Shown: piece after piece, positions 24,841 through 36,200 of the stretch
Layout: every line of letters begins with the position of its first letter
Numbering within the stretch: position 1 is the first letter of the stretch
NCBI RefSeq assembly: GCF_003265705.1
Contig: NW_020312867.1
Location: 8,433,470 to 8,497,469, forward strand
Length of the DNA stretch: 64,000 nucleotides
From: Callorhinus ursinus
Lineage: Eukaryota; Chordata; Mammalia; Carnivora; Otariidae
Direction of reading: 5' to 3'
Notes under the pieces: model-generated
The model's database searches: none
The model's input: only the letters and a program-made list of their open reading frames with translations
What the model was told of the DNA's origin: nothing
Position numbers and translations under genes: made by a program

Positions 24841-27800
24841 CCTTTTTAGCTAGAGCAGCAATCTGACTGCAGATCTCGCCTGTGTGGAACGGATGCGGGA
24901 GGGGGTTCCTGCAGGCAAAGAGGGGAAGGAGCCCTGAGCCGGAGCCCTGAGCCCATCCCCCTCACCCACCCCCACAGCCCCAGAGGCAAATTCTCTGGGT
25001 GGTTTGCAGCCCCCAGGGCTTGGGGCTCCATGCTCTCCAAGGTCGGGAATCCGAGTCTAATCCCTGAAGGCCTCCTGTGGAGTGGCCTTCGCAGCCCTCA
25101 GCCGGGTCCAGCTGGCCTCGGTCAGCCCCCCGGCGGCTGTCTGTCCTGCTCCCAGCTCCTGGTCCAGCGCCGAGGGCACCTTGTGCAGGGCACAGACAGC
25201 GAGCTGGAGAAGTGCCACCGCCGCCCCCTTCCCAAGTTCGGGAAGAAAGGTCCTCCGTTTCTCTGAGGGTGCGGCCAACCGTGGGGGCCGGCGAGGTCAC
25301 AAAGCCAGTGGAGGGTTTACTGAGCTCCTCGGCTGTGGAGAGCCCCAGGAGCACTAATCCTCTGAGACACAGAGCACGGCTCCTGGCACTGACCCAGGCC
25401 AGCCTTCCACCTCCTGCTTCTCCCAGCTTTGACATTCGAGGGGCACCAGGCGCGCTGCTGTTTGCCGGGAGGAATGTTCTGCCTTCTCATGTTGCCTTGG
25501 GAGAGAGGGGCCCCCCCCCCCCCAAGTTCTGTTCTGTGGATCGCAAGGCTCTGCTTTCCACAGCTGTCAGAGGCTTGAGTCATGAGACACAGATTGTTCT
25601 GTTCCCTTGGATTTCAGGATAGTTTTCTTCTTTTACTGATGGCCGAGTCTTTGCAAAAAAATCATTTCTAGTACATACGGGGACTTTCACTTAGCTAGAA
25701 TATTAGATTAACGCAAGTGCCTGGTTTCTCCCCCATGACATGCTGATTGAGTAAAAGGCCACTGAGTCTTTGAAGAATTCAGCTTTCTCATGTTGCAGGG
25801 GGGGAAGCTGAAACCCAGGAGCCCTAGTAATGGAAGGAGAAGAAAGCATTCGTTGGAAGTCCATCATTTCATTAACAGCCCAGAATCAGAGAAGGTTGGA
25901 TCCAGAAGTGTCCTAGAGACCATCTAATCCAACTCCTGGCCTCCCAGACGTGCCTGCTTAGACCATTGTGTCAGTAACAGTTGTGTGTTGATTGTGTTTA
26001 TTTTTATGAACTCTCCCAGAGGGTGGTGTTCCCTGAGATTCGAACCAAGGCATGGCATGCTGAGTGGTCACGACCGTGAGTGATGGGAAAAGTCCAGGGG
26101 AGAAGACACGTGGGGCAGAGGCTTGCAGAAGGCGTGTGATGTGTGCATGAGGACAGGGCAGGGAGCGGGCTGCAGGCTGGACCGACAGCCCGTGTGGAGC
26201 TGCGGGAGTGACTGACGGGGCGTTTCTGGGGGGCCGCTGAGAGCACGGGGGCAGGGGTATAGAGGAGCGGGCCTTGAATGCCAGAATCAAGCATTGTGCC
26301 CAATTTTTATATAATCGGGGGCCCCTGTTGCATCTGGAGGTTCCATGGCTTCCGCTGCTTCTGCTGCTGCCCTGACCCAGACTCTTCTCGTGTCTCACCT
26401 GGGAGGTCTCCATAACCTACCTGGTCTCCCTGCCCGTACTCTGCCCAGCCACACTCCACAAAGGCCCCCTACCCAGGGGCTTTCTGAACTACAAGTCTGA
26501 TCATGTTCCCCGCCCCCCCCCCCTTCCAAGGCCCTTCCTGGCTTCTTGTTGCCCACAGGACAACAGGATCCTGCCTTAGGTGGCGCTGTGTGGCTTGGTG
26601 CTGCCTCGTCCTGCAGCCTCACCTCCACCGTGCCTCTGATCGCACCAGGCACCCTGGTTTCTTCAGCTGTCATGCCGTTGAACTACTCACTGCCTTTGCC
26701 CAGCTTCTCCTTCCTTCCCACTTGCTTTCTCTGACTGACGAACTCCTATTCATCCTTCAAGACCCACTGTAAATTTCTTTTTGGAGAAGCTTTCTCTGAC
26801 CCCTGAGAGGTCACATGATGCCTTGAATGTGTTTCTGTTTTGAAGCTCACATCGTGTTGCAATGATCTACTTCCAAGATACTGGCGATTCCCGCTTTTGA
26901 GTGTGTGTTTTGTTGTGTGCTGGGCTGAGCCCCAGATATGCATTATCCTGCCACAGTAGCCCACGAGGTGCATTCTGTCATAGATGAGTAAGCTGAGATG
27001 CAGAGAAGTGGCGTGACCTGCCCAAGGCATGCACCTGGAGGGTGACAGAGCTGGGATTTGAGCCCAGATCTGTTTGACTCTATTTCTGCATCCTTCTGTC
27101 TCCTGTTCCCCGGATCCCGCTGTATCCCCTGGACCCCCACTGTAGGCCTTCGGGAACCTGCTGCGCGTGTGAGGGGCTGATCAAAGGGGGCGTGCAGCAG
27201 CGTTGTCATGGTGCGGGCAGGATGGGGAAGTGGAGGGAGGCTGGAGGAAGGGGCTGGCTTTACTCTGGTGTTGAGGTGATAAGAGACTCTGAGCCCAGCT
27301 CCCCAAGGTACACCTTCCTTTCCCTTCCAAGCAGCAGCCTCTGGCGGCCTGGGCACAGGGCTGCGGGATCCAGGGGAGCAGGCAGGCGGCCTGGCGACAT
27401 ATGCCATGGCAACCTGCCTCCTCCCTGGGGCCCAGAAGTGGAGGAAGGACTGGAGAGAGCACGTGCGGCCTTCTGAGTAGGATCCTGGAGAGGTGGCTCC
27501 CTTTGGGCCTGGGTGGCTTCTGCCCTCCCATGAGGGACCCCTGCCTACAAAGTTCCATCCCAGCACGGGAAATGCCACTCTAGTCTCTGTCCCGGAGGAA
27601 TGGCCAGTCTGGCTTCCCAGGAGACCATTGGGTCCATCCAGGTACAAACGCTATCCCCTGTCCCCCTACCACCACCCCCCAGGCCAGGGAGGAAGGAAAA
27701 GGGAGCACAAGAGGGGGGAGGTGTGGGGTTGTCAAGCGAGGTAGGAGCAGGGACAGCTGAGACAAAGCCCTCATTGTACTGAGGCCACACTCGGCTCCAA

Positions 27801-29880
27801 GGCAAACCGGGCATGTTGCCTGCCTCCCCGTACAGAGGCCTGGGACTCCACCTGGAGTTTCCAGGCTCCGTAGCAACCCTGGCCCAAGCTGGCTCAGAAG
27901 AGTGAGGCCGGTCCTCCGACCTGAGTCCTGCCTCTGCCAGGCTGTCCTCCTGCAGGCACCACCCCCTCAGTGTAACCTCCCAAAAACAAGAAGGGAAGGG
28001 AGGAGGCTGCCAGGGAAGCCAGGCTGCCTGGGACTAGAAGCCAGGGTCTGTCTGGCCCTGCAGCTCAGCCACCTCGGGCCCAAATGTGATAAATGTGATA
28101 ACACATCGCCCCTCTGGGCCCCCCAAGCCATGCCAGGAGGCATGGAGTCCCTGGTGGCCTTCCTGACAAGTGCGGGGAGCACTGTGATCCTATGGTTCCT
28201 CCTCCAGGGGCTGGCCCGACTGTGCCTGAGTGACCGGGGCACGATGGGTGGGACACCTCCCCGAGCTGGGGCGAGCAACTCAGGTCACAGGCCTGGTGTC
28301 GGCAGCTCTTGGGCCCGGCACCCAATACCTCTGGGCAGACAATGCCGGCTGTGTCCGGGCCCTCCAGGGGCACAGGCTCCGCTTGGTGTCACAGCCAGGA
28401 AACAGGCCACCTGAGCGGTACCTTTGTCCCCCCAGGAGGCAGCCCCACCACTGGGCAAGATGAGCAGGCTCCCCGGAGGCCCTGACATGGGAAGGGGTGG
28501 CGCTCAGCCAGGGGACTCCAGAGTTTGAGGCCCAGCCCCTGGGCACCTGGTGTTGGTCTGGTTCCCCTGTTGGCCCAACCACACGCTGGGGGTGTGACTG
28601 GGGTGCGTGCCTCCCTCTCAGAGGCTCAGGTTCCTCATCTGTAAGGGGACTAATCACAGCACTTCCTTATAGGGTTTTTGGGAGGAACCAATGGTGCACT
28701 GTACGTAATGTGCTTGGCCCGGGGTCTGTGCGCACCGGGGCTCGGTGACCGCTTCTCTCCAGCATGGGGAAAGGTCGGGGCACGGTGTCCTTGGCCACGT
28801 CTCCACTCACCCAGGCTTCTGTCCTTAGTCCCTGCTCTGAGCATGGAAGGAGGGAACAGGGGTCTCTGGGGCTGGCACAGGACTCGTGGCTGCAAAGAGG
28901 CCAGGCCCCTCCGTCTCCGGGATGATGCCCAGGATAGGACTCCTTCCTATAACAGCCAACGCCCAGCCCAACAGGGGCCTTCTCCCCTCCTTCAATCCCT
29001 GTAGGGCTGCCCTTGGAGCCTAAGCCTCTACCTGCTTGTCAAGACTGCCAAGGATGGGTCTCTACAGGCCTGGTCACTTCCTACTCCTTCCAGCCCACCA
29101 ACCCCACCCCCAGAGGAGGGCTTCTGTACCCATTTGCCCCCTTCCTTATCTTCTTTGAGCCTGTGCTCTGAGGTCCTGACACATGCCGAAGCCAGCATGC
29201 ATGTTTGCATGGATGGGTGCAGGCATGCCTGTGTGCCGCATGCATGCGGGAGGGCCCGGCTGCATGTCCTGCATCGTGGGCAGATCCCGAGCATGCTCCC
29301 TGAGACGGGTGCGGCCTGTCTTGGAACGGCAGGGAAGTAGTACCTTTTCACATTCGTGTGTATCCATATGTCTTTCTACACATGTGCTGGTATGTTGGTC
29401 TGTCTTGTCTCCCCTATAGACAGGAAGGCCCAAGCCACATGCCAACGGGCGCTCTGGGAAGGTGACGTCGAGACTAGCCCAGCCTAATTTGGGGTTCCTG
29501 GTCCTGCTCCAGGAGTCCTCCAGCCTGCAGCCCCCACCGAGGAGGGAGGATTGTCCAGCGCGGGTTGGGGTCCGAGTCAGGGATCGGGGGGCCTGGCTTA
29601 TAGCGTAGAGGACTTGGTGCTGCGCTGGGGGTCAGGAGGCCCTGCCCCGATGCCCTTGCGACCTTGGTCAAGGCCTTCAAGCTCTCTCTCCACGTTCAAT
29701 CATCTGGAGAACGCGGGGTTGGATCTATGATTTCTGGCTGCCCTTGAAGCCCTGACGATCGAGATTTTAAGTCAGGGGGCAGGAGTGTGCTAACTTCGTT
29801 GGCGGAGGCAGCTGTGGCTAGTGCCTGGCCTACCGGGCCCTCGCTCGGTCCTGGGGTGTCCTGCTAAAGGGTAATAGGAC
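24841..29880. other. Non-coding stretch upstream of SNPH coding exons
   Basis: GC-rich unique DNA with L2-like (about 26640-26820: 'cattcatccttcaagaccca'-type text) and MIR-like (about 26930-27070 and 28610-28720) fragments. No recognised coding exon. Open frames up to 234 codons occur on both strands, as expected from low stop-codon density in GC-rich DNA, and they have no domain. Confidence 0.45.
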
Positions 29881-29885
29881 GAGCC

Positions 29886-30017
29886 ATGCCAGGCAGCGGC
29901 CCTAACGAGAGGATGACATGGCCTGGGCCGGCCCTCCCCGCGGCACCCCCAACGCGCCCTCTCTCCTCAGCCCCGGGGACACCACCCATCCCGCCCCTCA
30001 CCCGGACCCGCAGCCTC
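29886..30017 (+). CDS. SNPH: Candidate N-terminal extension of SNPH (alternative start)
   Basis: An in-frame ATG at 29886 (GAGCCATGCC context) opens 44 codons directly joined to the canonical SNPH start at 30018, without a stop. The 44 residues are rich in Pro, Thr and Ser. From memory a longer human SNPH isoform of about 538 residues is described, which is 494 plus 44, so this could be the same extension. However, a good acceptor (CTCTCTCCTCAG, ending 29970) lies inside it; its use would remove the upstream ATG. Both forms may exist. Confidence 0.55.
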
Positions 30018-30067
30018 ATGGCCATGTCCCTGCCGGGCAGTAGACGGGCCTCTGCTGGATCCCGCAG
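29971..30067 (+). CDS. SNPH: SNPH first coding exon
   Basis: Canonical start ATG at 30018; encodes MAMSLPGSRRASAGSRR with the last Arg codon split. Donor CGCAG|GTGAGT. A pyrimidine-rich acceptor ends at 29970, so 29971-30017 would be 5' UTR in the spliced form. If the longer isoform is used, the exon begins upstream of 29886. Confidence 0.85.
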
Positions 30068-33000
30068 GTGAGTGTCCCCTTGGCTTCGGAGGGCGGGAGG
30101 AGGGAGGGTCTCTGCCCCACCCCCCACTGCCACCGAACTTACAGTGTATCCTTGAGCAAGTCATTTCCCCAGTTTTCCCGGCTTTAGAATGGGCTTGCTA
30201 TCACTCACCTCCTCCGGGAACTACTGAAGGGCTCAAGGGACACAGTGGATATAAAGTTCTCCGAGGCAGTAAACCACTGGACCCATACCATCCTCAGTAT
30301 TGCTGTTGAGCTTCGCAGTGACCGGGGGCACTGGTGCCGTCCTCCACTCTGGCTCGCTTGGCCCCCCCCTTTGACCTGTGCATGCCCTTCCTCCTGTCCC
30401 TACCCCTGCCTGCCCCCTCTGCCCCACCTGCATCAGCCCCCAGGCTCGGGGGGACCCTGGAAGTGGAGGACCCCTGGGCGAGGGTTGATGGGACCCCACC
30501 CTCGGCCCCGCCCAGCCTCCATTCCTGTCCTGGGGAGCCGGGAGGACCAGCCTCCATTCCTGTCCTGGGGAGCCGGGAGGACCAGCCTCCTCCTGGTTTT
30601 CCATCTTGATTTCCGCTGTCTGTTCTGTCACCCCTGTCTTTGCGTCCCTCTCTCCCCTCTGCTTCTCTCCCCGGCCCGTGACCCTGCAGCGGGGGCCCTT
30701 TGGGCCGCAGCGGCCTGGCGGTGTTCGCCCAGTGTCCGCAGCTGCCCGCCAGCCCGAACGAGCACCTGCCTCTTCTTCCTGCCTCCAGGCGCACCTCTCC
30801 CCCCGTGAGCGTGCGGGACGCCTACGGCACCTCCTCTCTCAGCAGCAGCAGCAACTCGGGCTCCTGCAAGGGCAGCGACAGCAGCCCCACACCCAGGTAA
30901 CCACTCCCCGTGCCCGGCCGGCGATGCACCTGCACCCCGCACCCCGGCTGCGCAGGTGGGGACCGGCCAGCTCTGGCTGTGTGACCTCCAGCAGCCCATT
31001 CCCCCCAGAGCCTCAGCTCCTGCCTGAGAGAGGGAAGGGTGATGCCCAGCTGTACACTTTGGGACTCCCTGTCCCAAAGACAGGGGCTTACACAAGCTGG
31101 GGGTGATGCTTTCAGAACCGGGGCCCAGCGGCAGGCAGCTCCCTGAAGGTTCCGGGACCCTGTCCCATCTTCCTGCTCTACCGTCCTTGGGGTACAGCTT
31201 TTGTCCTCGCCCTTACCAGAGGCTCCTACACCTCCAGGCATCAGGTCAGCATCGGGGCCAAGAAGGAAGAAGGTAGAAGGGCCACCCCCCACCCCACCCC
31301 CCGACAAGAAGCTCATGTTTTCTGAGAAGGGACACTTCCCCAGGAATTCTGTCTACACCTTGCCGGCTGGCACTGAGACATGGGACTGGGTGATGGCTGC
31401 CAGCCAGGTGGTGCGGGGAGCACCAGCATTGTCCCCGGTACCCTGCCACCGTGCACAGAATTGGGGTTCTCTTGCGGGGAAAGGCAAGAGTGGAGAGTGG
31501 CAGGCCACTCGGGCGTCTGCCATCCTGCTCTCCTTGGGGGGCCACCTGCGCGGTGGCGGAAGTACAGCAGATTTGGGAGGCGGAGTGTGTTGCAATGTGG
31601 CACATGCTATGTTGTGTGCTCCGGAGAGGCGGGATGGAACCGGAAGAGCAGGCTGGGGAGGCAGGTGAAGGGAAGCTGAGCACTCCATCCTGATTCCCCA
31701 GAGGAGCCCAGAGCTTGGGGAGCACGGGCTGGGCATTCATACTTCCAGTCCTTGAGTCTTTCCCTTATCCGTCAAGTGGGGCTAACATCCCGCAGGCTTC
31801 GGTGAGTTGATGTCTGCAGGTGGCCCGAACTGGTAGCTGCCATCATGAGGACTTGGGTCCCACATGAGCGTCCTGGGCCACCAAGGCTGGCTTGCGGCTC
31901 CCACGGCCAGAGCACCTCGTGGGAAGGCTAGTCTTGCCCTTCCAGTGGAGAGGGTGTCATTGGTGTGAAGTGATGTTCAGATCACGCTGAGGCAGCCGTT
32001 CTCAGAGTTTTCCACCTCGACACACATGATGGGTGACACACACGTGCAGGACCCATGCCCCAGCGTCCTGGCTGGGACCCCATCCTGAGTGCAAGGGGTG
32101 TGAGCAGGATGATGCGCTCACATTTTGCAAAGTATACGACTGGCAACTTGAACACTTTCTCATTAGTAGCAGATTTTTGCAGTGCACGTCATAACTGCAG
32201 CACAAGGGACTGTCCCAGCCCTGAGGTTGGGCACTGCCCCCGTGGGAGGGTCTTCTTGCCCATGTGGATGGTGGCCATTATGGGCGAGCAGCGGGGCCTC
32301 GGCTGTGGCCTCAGTGCAGACAGGTGTTCTGAGGCAGGAACAGCGGAGACCCACGGATTATAGTATTTTCTTCTCAGTTATTTATATATTTTTTCCACAA
32401 AGATAGAGCTAATGACTAAAAATGTATGAGTGTGAAATGTTATATTAGAAAAAAACCACTCATGAAAGCAAATGGGAAGGGTGAGAACAGCTTCTTCTCT
32501 AATTCTCACCTGTACTAGTTTAACTGGTTTGCCCGGCGCCCGGGGAGGAGCCCCTTCTCACGCACCACAGCTCCGCGCCCCACTAGCCCGAGTCCTGGCA
32601 CGGCGGCCCACAGACGGGGCGTCCCCAGCTCCGGCCCGCGCCACCCTTCTTGCCCCTTGTCGCGCGGAAAACAGGCTGGCGTGTGATAGGCCTTGAGTTA
32701 AACCTAGGGACCACGGGGTGAGTCAGTAGAAGAGAATCCGCCCCTTTCTCTCCACCTCTAGCCCCACGCTCTCTGCAGTGGCTGATGGTTTATGAATACT
32801 TTCCCTCCGTAAACATTAGGCAGCTCCCGCGGAACCTTTCAAACTGCCTTCACCGCGGCTGCTTCAGCAAACCTGGCCTGTCTTCAGACCTGTGGGTGTC
32901 ATCGCCCCTCCCTAAACCCCGGGGCTCCGCGTCCCCTGAAGGAGCAGCGTTGGGTGGCCACAGGGCCTCTGGCGGGCCGTGTGAGAGCCTGCCCGAACTG

Positions 33001-33184
33001 TTAGGCCGAGACCCAGGCAGGCTTCCTGGCACACGCAGCAGCAGGAAGCTGTGGGCTGAGGCACCTGGGCCGTAGCATGCTGGAACTGGGTGCTGTCCTT
33101 CGCTGGGTGCAAGGCCTGGCCCTCCCCACTCCTCCACTGGGCCAGAGGTCCTCCACTTTGCAGTGCTGAGACCAGGGTGTGCTC

Positions 33185-33234
<50 letters not shown>

Positions 33235-36200
33235 CTGTGCCCCCCCCCAGGCTGGGCAGCATGTGGAGCCGGCTTGCTGCCAGCTGAGGGCACAGCTGTG
33301 AACGAGGGGATGCCCAGAGCCGGTGGGTGTTCACACGTGTGTGTGTGTGCCCTCAGAGCACGCGTGTGTGCGGGGGCGGGGTGGAAGGCACCTGCATTTG
33401 TGTGAACCCGTGTGTTGGGCTGCTGTGCTGGTCCTTGTGAATGTCCCTGAGGGTGGCCGCAGGGCGGTGGGGAGGCACGGGCACGGGCGTGTACACACGG
33501 AGGTGGGCAGGCACACATGGACCAGGCGTGTGCATGCTCGTGGGAGCCCGTGTGTACGTGAGCACAGTGAGGAGGGCACCAGAGTGCGTTTGCAGACAGC
33601 TGCGCCCACACGTGTGTCTGCGCTCCCGGTCCCCCCCCAGGGCCCAGCAGGCCGGGCAGTAAAGGCTCTCAGCTCTGGGGGTGCGCCCTCCTACACAGGG
33701 CTGAGTCCTTACCCCGCTGCCGCAGGCCTTGGGAGAATTACACAGGGAAGGCGCAGCCCCCCCCCCCCCGCCCCTGGCCCCCACCTCGTTCTCTGGGTTC
33801 AGAGACCGGACACCGGAGTTCTGGGACCCCCCCCGGCCCAGGACTGAGATGGCAGCATCAGTGGAATGCCCCACATGGTGCCAGGCCATGCGCTTGCTCT
33901 GTCATGCATCCCCACCCATAACTAGGGGAGCCCCGGGCTCCCCACTGTGGTCTTCACTCAGAAGAGCTTTAATAAAGCCTGCCTTCCTGAAGGCCTGGAT
34001 GCTCTCAGGCCCACACGGGCCGCTAGGGGAGGCCTAGCCCGGAGCCATCTGGTGGCCGTGGGACCAGGATGGTGAGGGACGTCTTCCCGGCTGACACGTG
34101 TCCCCTTGCAGGCGCTCCATGAAGTACACACTGTGCAGCGACAACCACGGCGTCAAGCCCCCCACCCCGGAGCAGTACCTGACCCCCCTGCAGCAGAAGG
34201 AGGTGTGCATCCGGCACCTGAAGGCCCGGCTGAAGGACACCCAGGACCGGCTGCAGGACCGGTGAGCTGCCATCAGAGGCAGCCCTGGAGACACGCTGCC
34301 CTCTCCACGCTCAGAGGCCCCAGGGCCTCGGGGTACTTCTGGGAGGAAGGAGTGGCTGAGGGCTTCCCGGCACCCAGCCTGCCCTTTCCCTTCCGGCAAA
34401 GGCCCGTAGGAGCCCCTTTCTAGAGCCCCCAGCCATCCACCTCCTCCCCTCCGCTGCTCTCCCGGCCGGCCCGCTGGTCCTCCCCACACCCATGGCAGTG
34501 CTCTCTCAGTTTGAGCCTGGCGGCCCCTTTGGGCCACTTCTTGTCCCCTGGCTCCTTTCCAGCTGGAGAGCAGGAGCCCCGGGCATTCTTCCTGGCTCAC
34601 CTTCCCTGCGGGGCAAGAAACAACCCCCCCCCCCCCCGGCCCCTTTGCTTCCGCCCAACGAGTCACCAGGGGGCTCTTGGCCCACCGGTTCAGGCCGCAG
34701 AGGCCTTTCTGCTCATGTACTTACAGACAATGGGAGATCATGAGAAACCTTTCTTGAGCTCCTACTCAGCCCAGGGGTCCCCCCGGGAGCCCCCGCGACC
34801 CCCTCTGAGCTCACTCTCCGGACCTGAGGGGCAATCCCGACCCTCTCGGCTGCTACCTGTCTGAGCCGCCGGCTTCATCTTTATGACCGCAGCTTCAGCG
34901 CTGCCCTCTGACTCCTCACCATCTCCTCTGCGTGGTGTCCGTTCCAACACGCAGCCGACTGAGTTGCCCCGGGCACTGGGGGCCGGGGCAGGCCGACACG
35001 ATCATGGCTGCTTTCCTCTTTGCTCTTTTTGTAAAACTATGCAGGGTGATGCACATGTCGCTCACACCCCGTACAGTTCCCCTCTCTCGAGCGTACCACT
35101 CAGCGATGTTTCATATAGGCACCGAATCACGCAACCCTCACCGGTATCCGGTCCCAGAACATTCTCAGCACCCCAGAAAGGAAGGCCATTCCCGGTAGCA
35201 GTCATGGCCAAGGCCCCTGGTAACCACTCGTCTTTCTGTCTTTCTGGATTCGTCTGTTCTGGACACCGCATATAAACGGAAGCATGTAATATGCATGAGC
35301 GCGGCTTCCGTGGCCAGAGCTTTGCCAAGCAGCCGATGCGGTTTGGCTCTGCTGTGGTTCTGAACTATGGGAAGTTACAGGTGGCATTCAGTGGCCTCCT
35401 CTGTCGAGTTGGCATTTCTATTTTTACTTCCCATCATCTTCTAGGTGATGCCCTGGGTCTGCCTGGCCACTTGCACTCATGGGCTCGGGAAGCAGACAGC
35501 CCGTCTCCTGGCTTCCCTTCTGGGGCTGGCCCAGCGGCTCGGGCGGACCATCTGCCCCGCGTGGTTTGGGCACGCTCCCCTGGCGTGGATGCGCCCCACC
35601 TTAAATCCCCGGCCGCTCTCTGCCTGTTAGTCCCGCAGGGACCCGTGACAGCTCTTTGCCACACGTGCTCCGTGTGTTCACTTTGATACCCATCTCCTGC
35701 GGTAACCTACCTTCTCCATAAAGAAGCTTCTACACCCTGTGCTTTTGTTTGCAGTGTCCCCACTTCCTGAGATGGACCTGCCCCTATCCTGCTCCCTGGG
35801 CAAACTCATCCTTCAAGGCTCAGTTCAACTGTAATGTCCTAGACAGGGTGGGGAAGCTAGAGCTCCCTGGCCTGGGGTCCCACCAGCTCTAAGGAGAGAG
35901 GGGCAGGGCCCAGCCCCACGGAGCATGCCCAACCCCTTCCTCCAAGCGGGTCTTCCCTCCCGGCACTCGGCGTCAGTGTGGCAGGTTTCCCTAGAATGAA
36001 CCCCAGTAAATGCTCCCATGCCCAGTGGTCCGTCTGTCATGGCCACTCTGAGTGACTCTGGTTCCCCGCTGCCATCACAGGGCTGTGTCCGGGTGGGCGG
36101 GCCAGTCTGCCCCTTCCCAGATAATGGCATTGCTGACCTTGCCAGCCGCCGCAGCCCCTCAGCCTGGACCCCTCGACGTTCTGCAGAGCACACTTCCTGG

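Noticed and set aside
26943..27647. 234-codon minus-strand frame near 27 kb
   Set aside because: Overlaps MIR-like sequence and another frame on the + strand; no recognisable motif; composition typical of GC-rich non-coding DNA.
33001..33890. Long Cys-Val and Thr-His open frames across 33.0-33.9 kb
   Set aside because: They are translations of the (CA)n tract and its GTG-rich flank.
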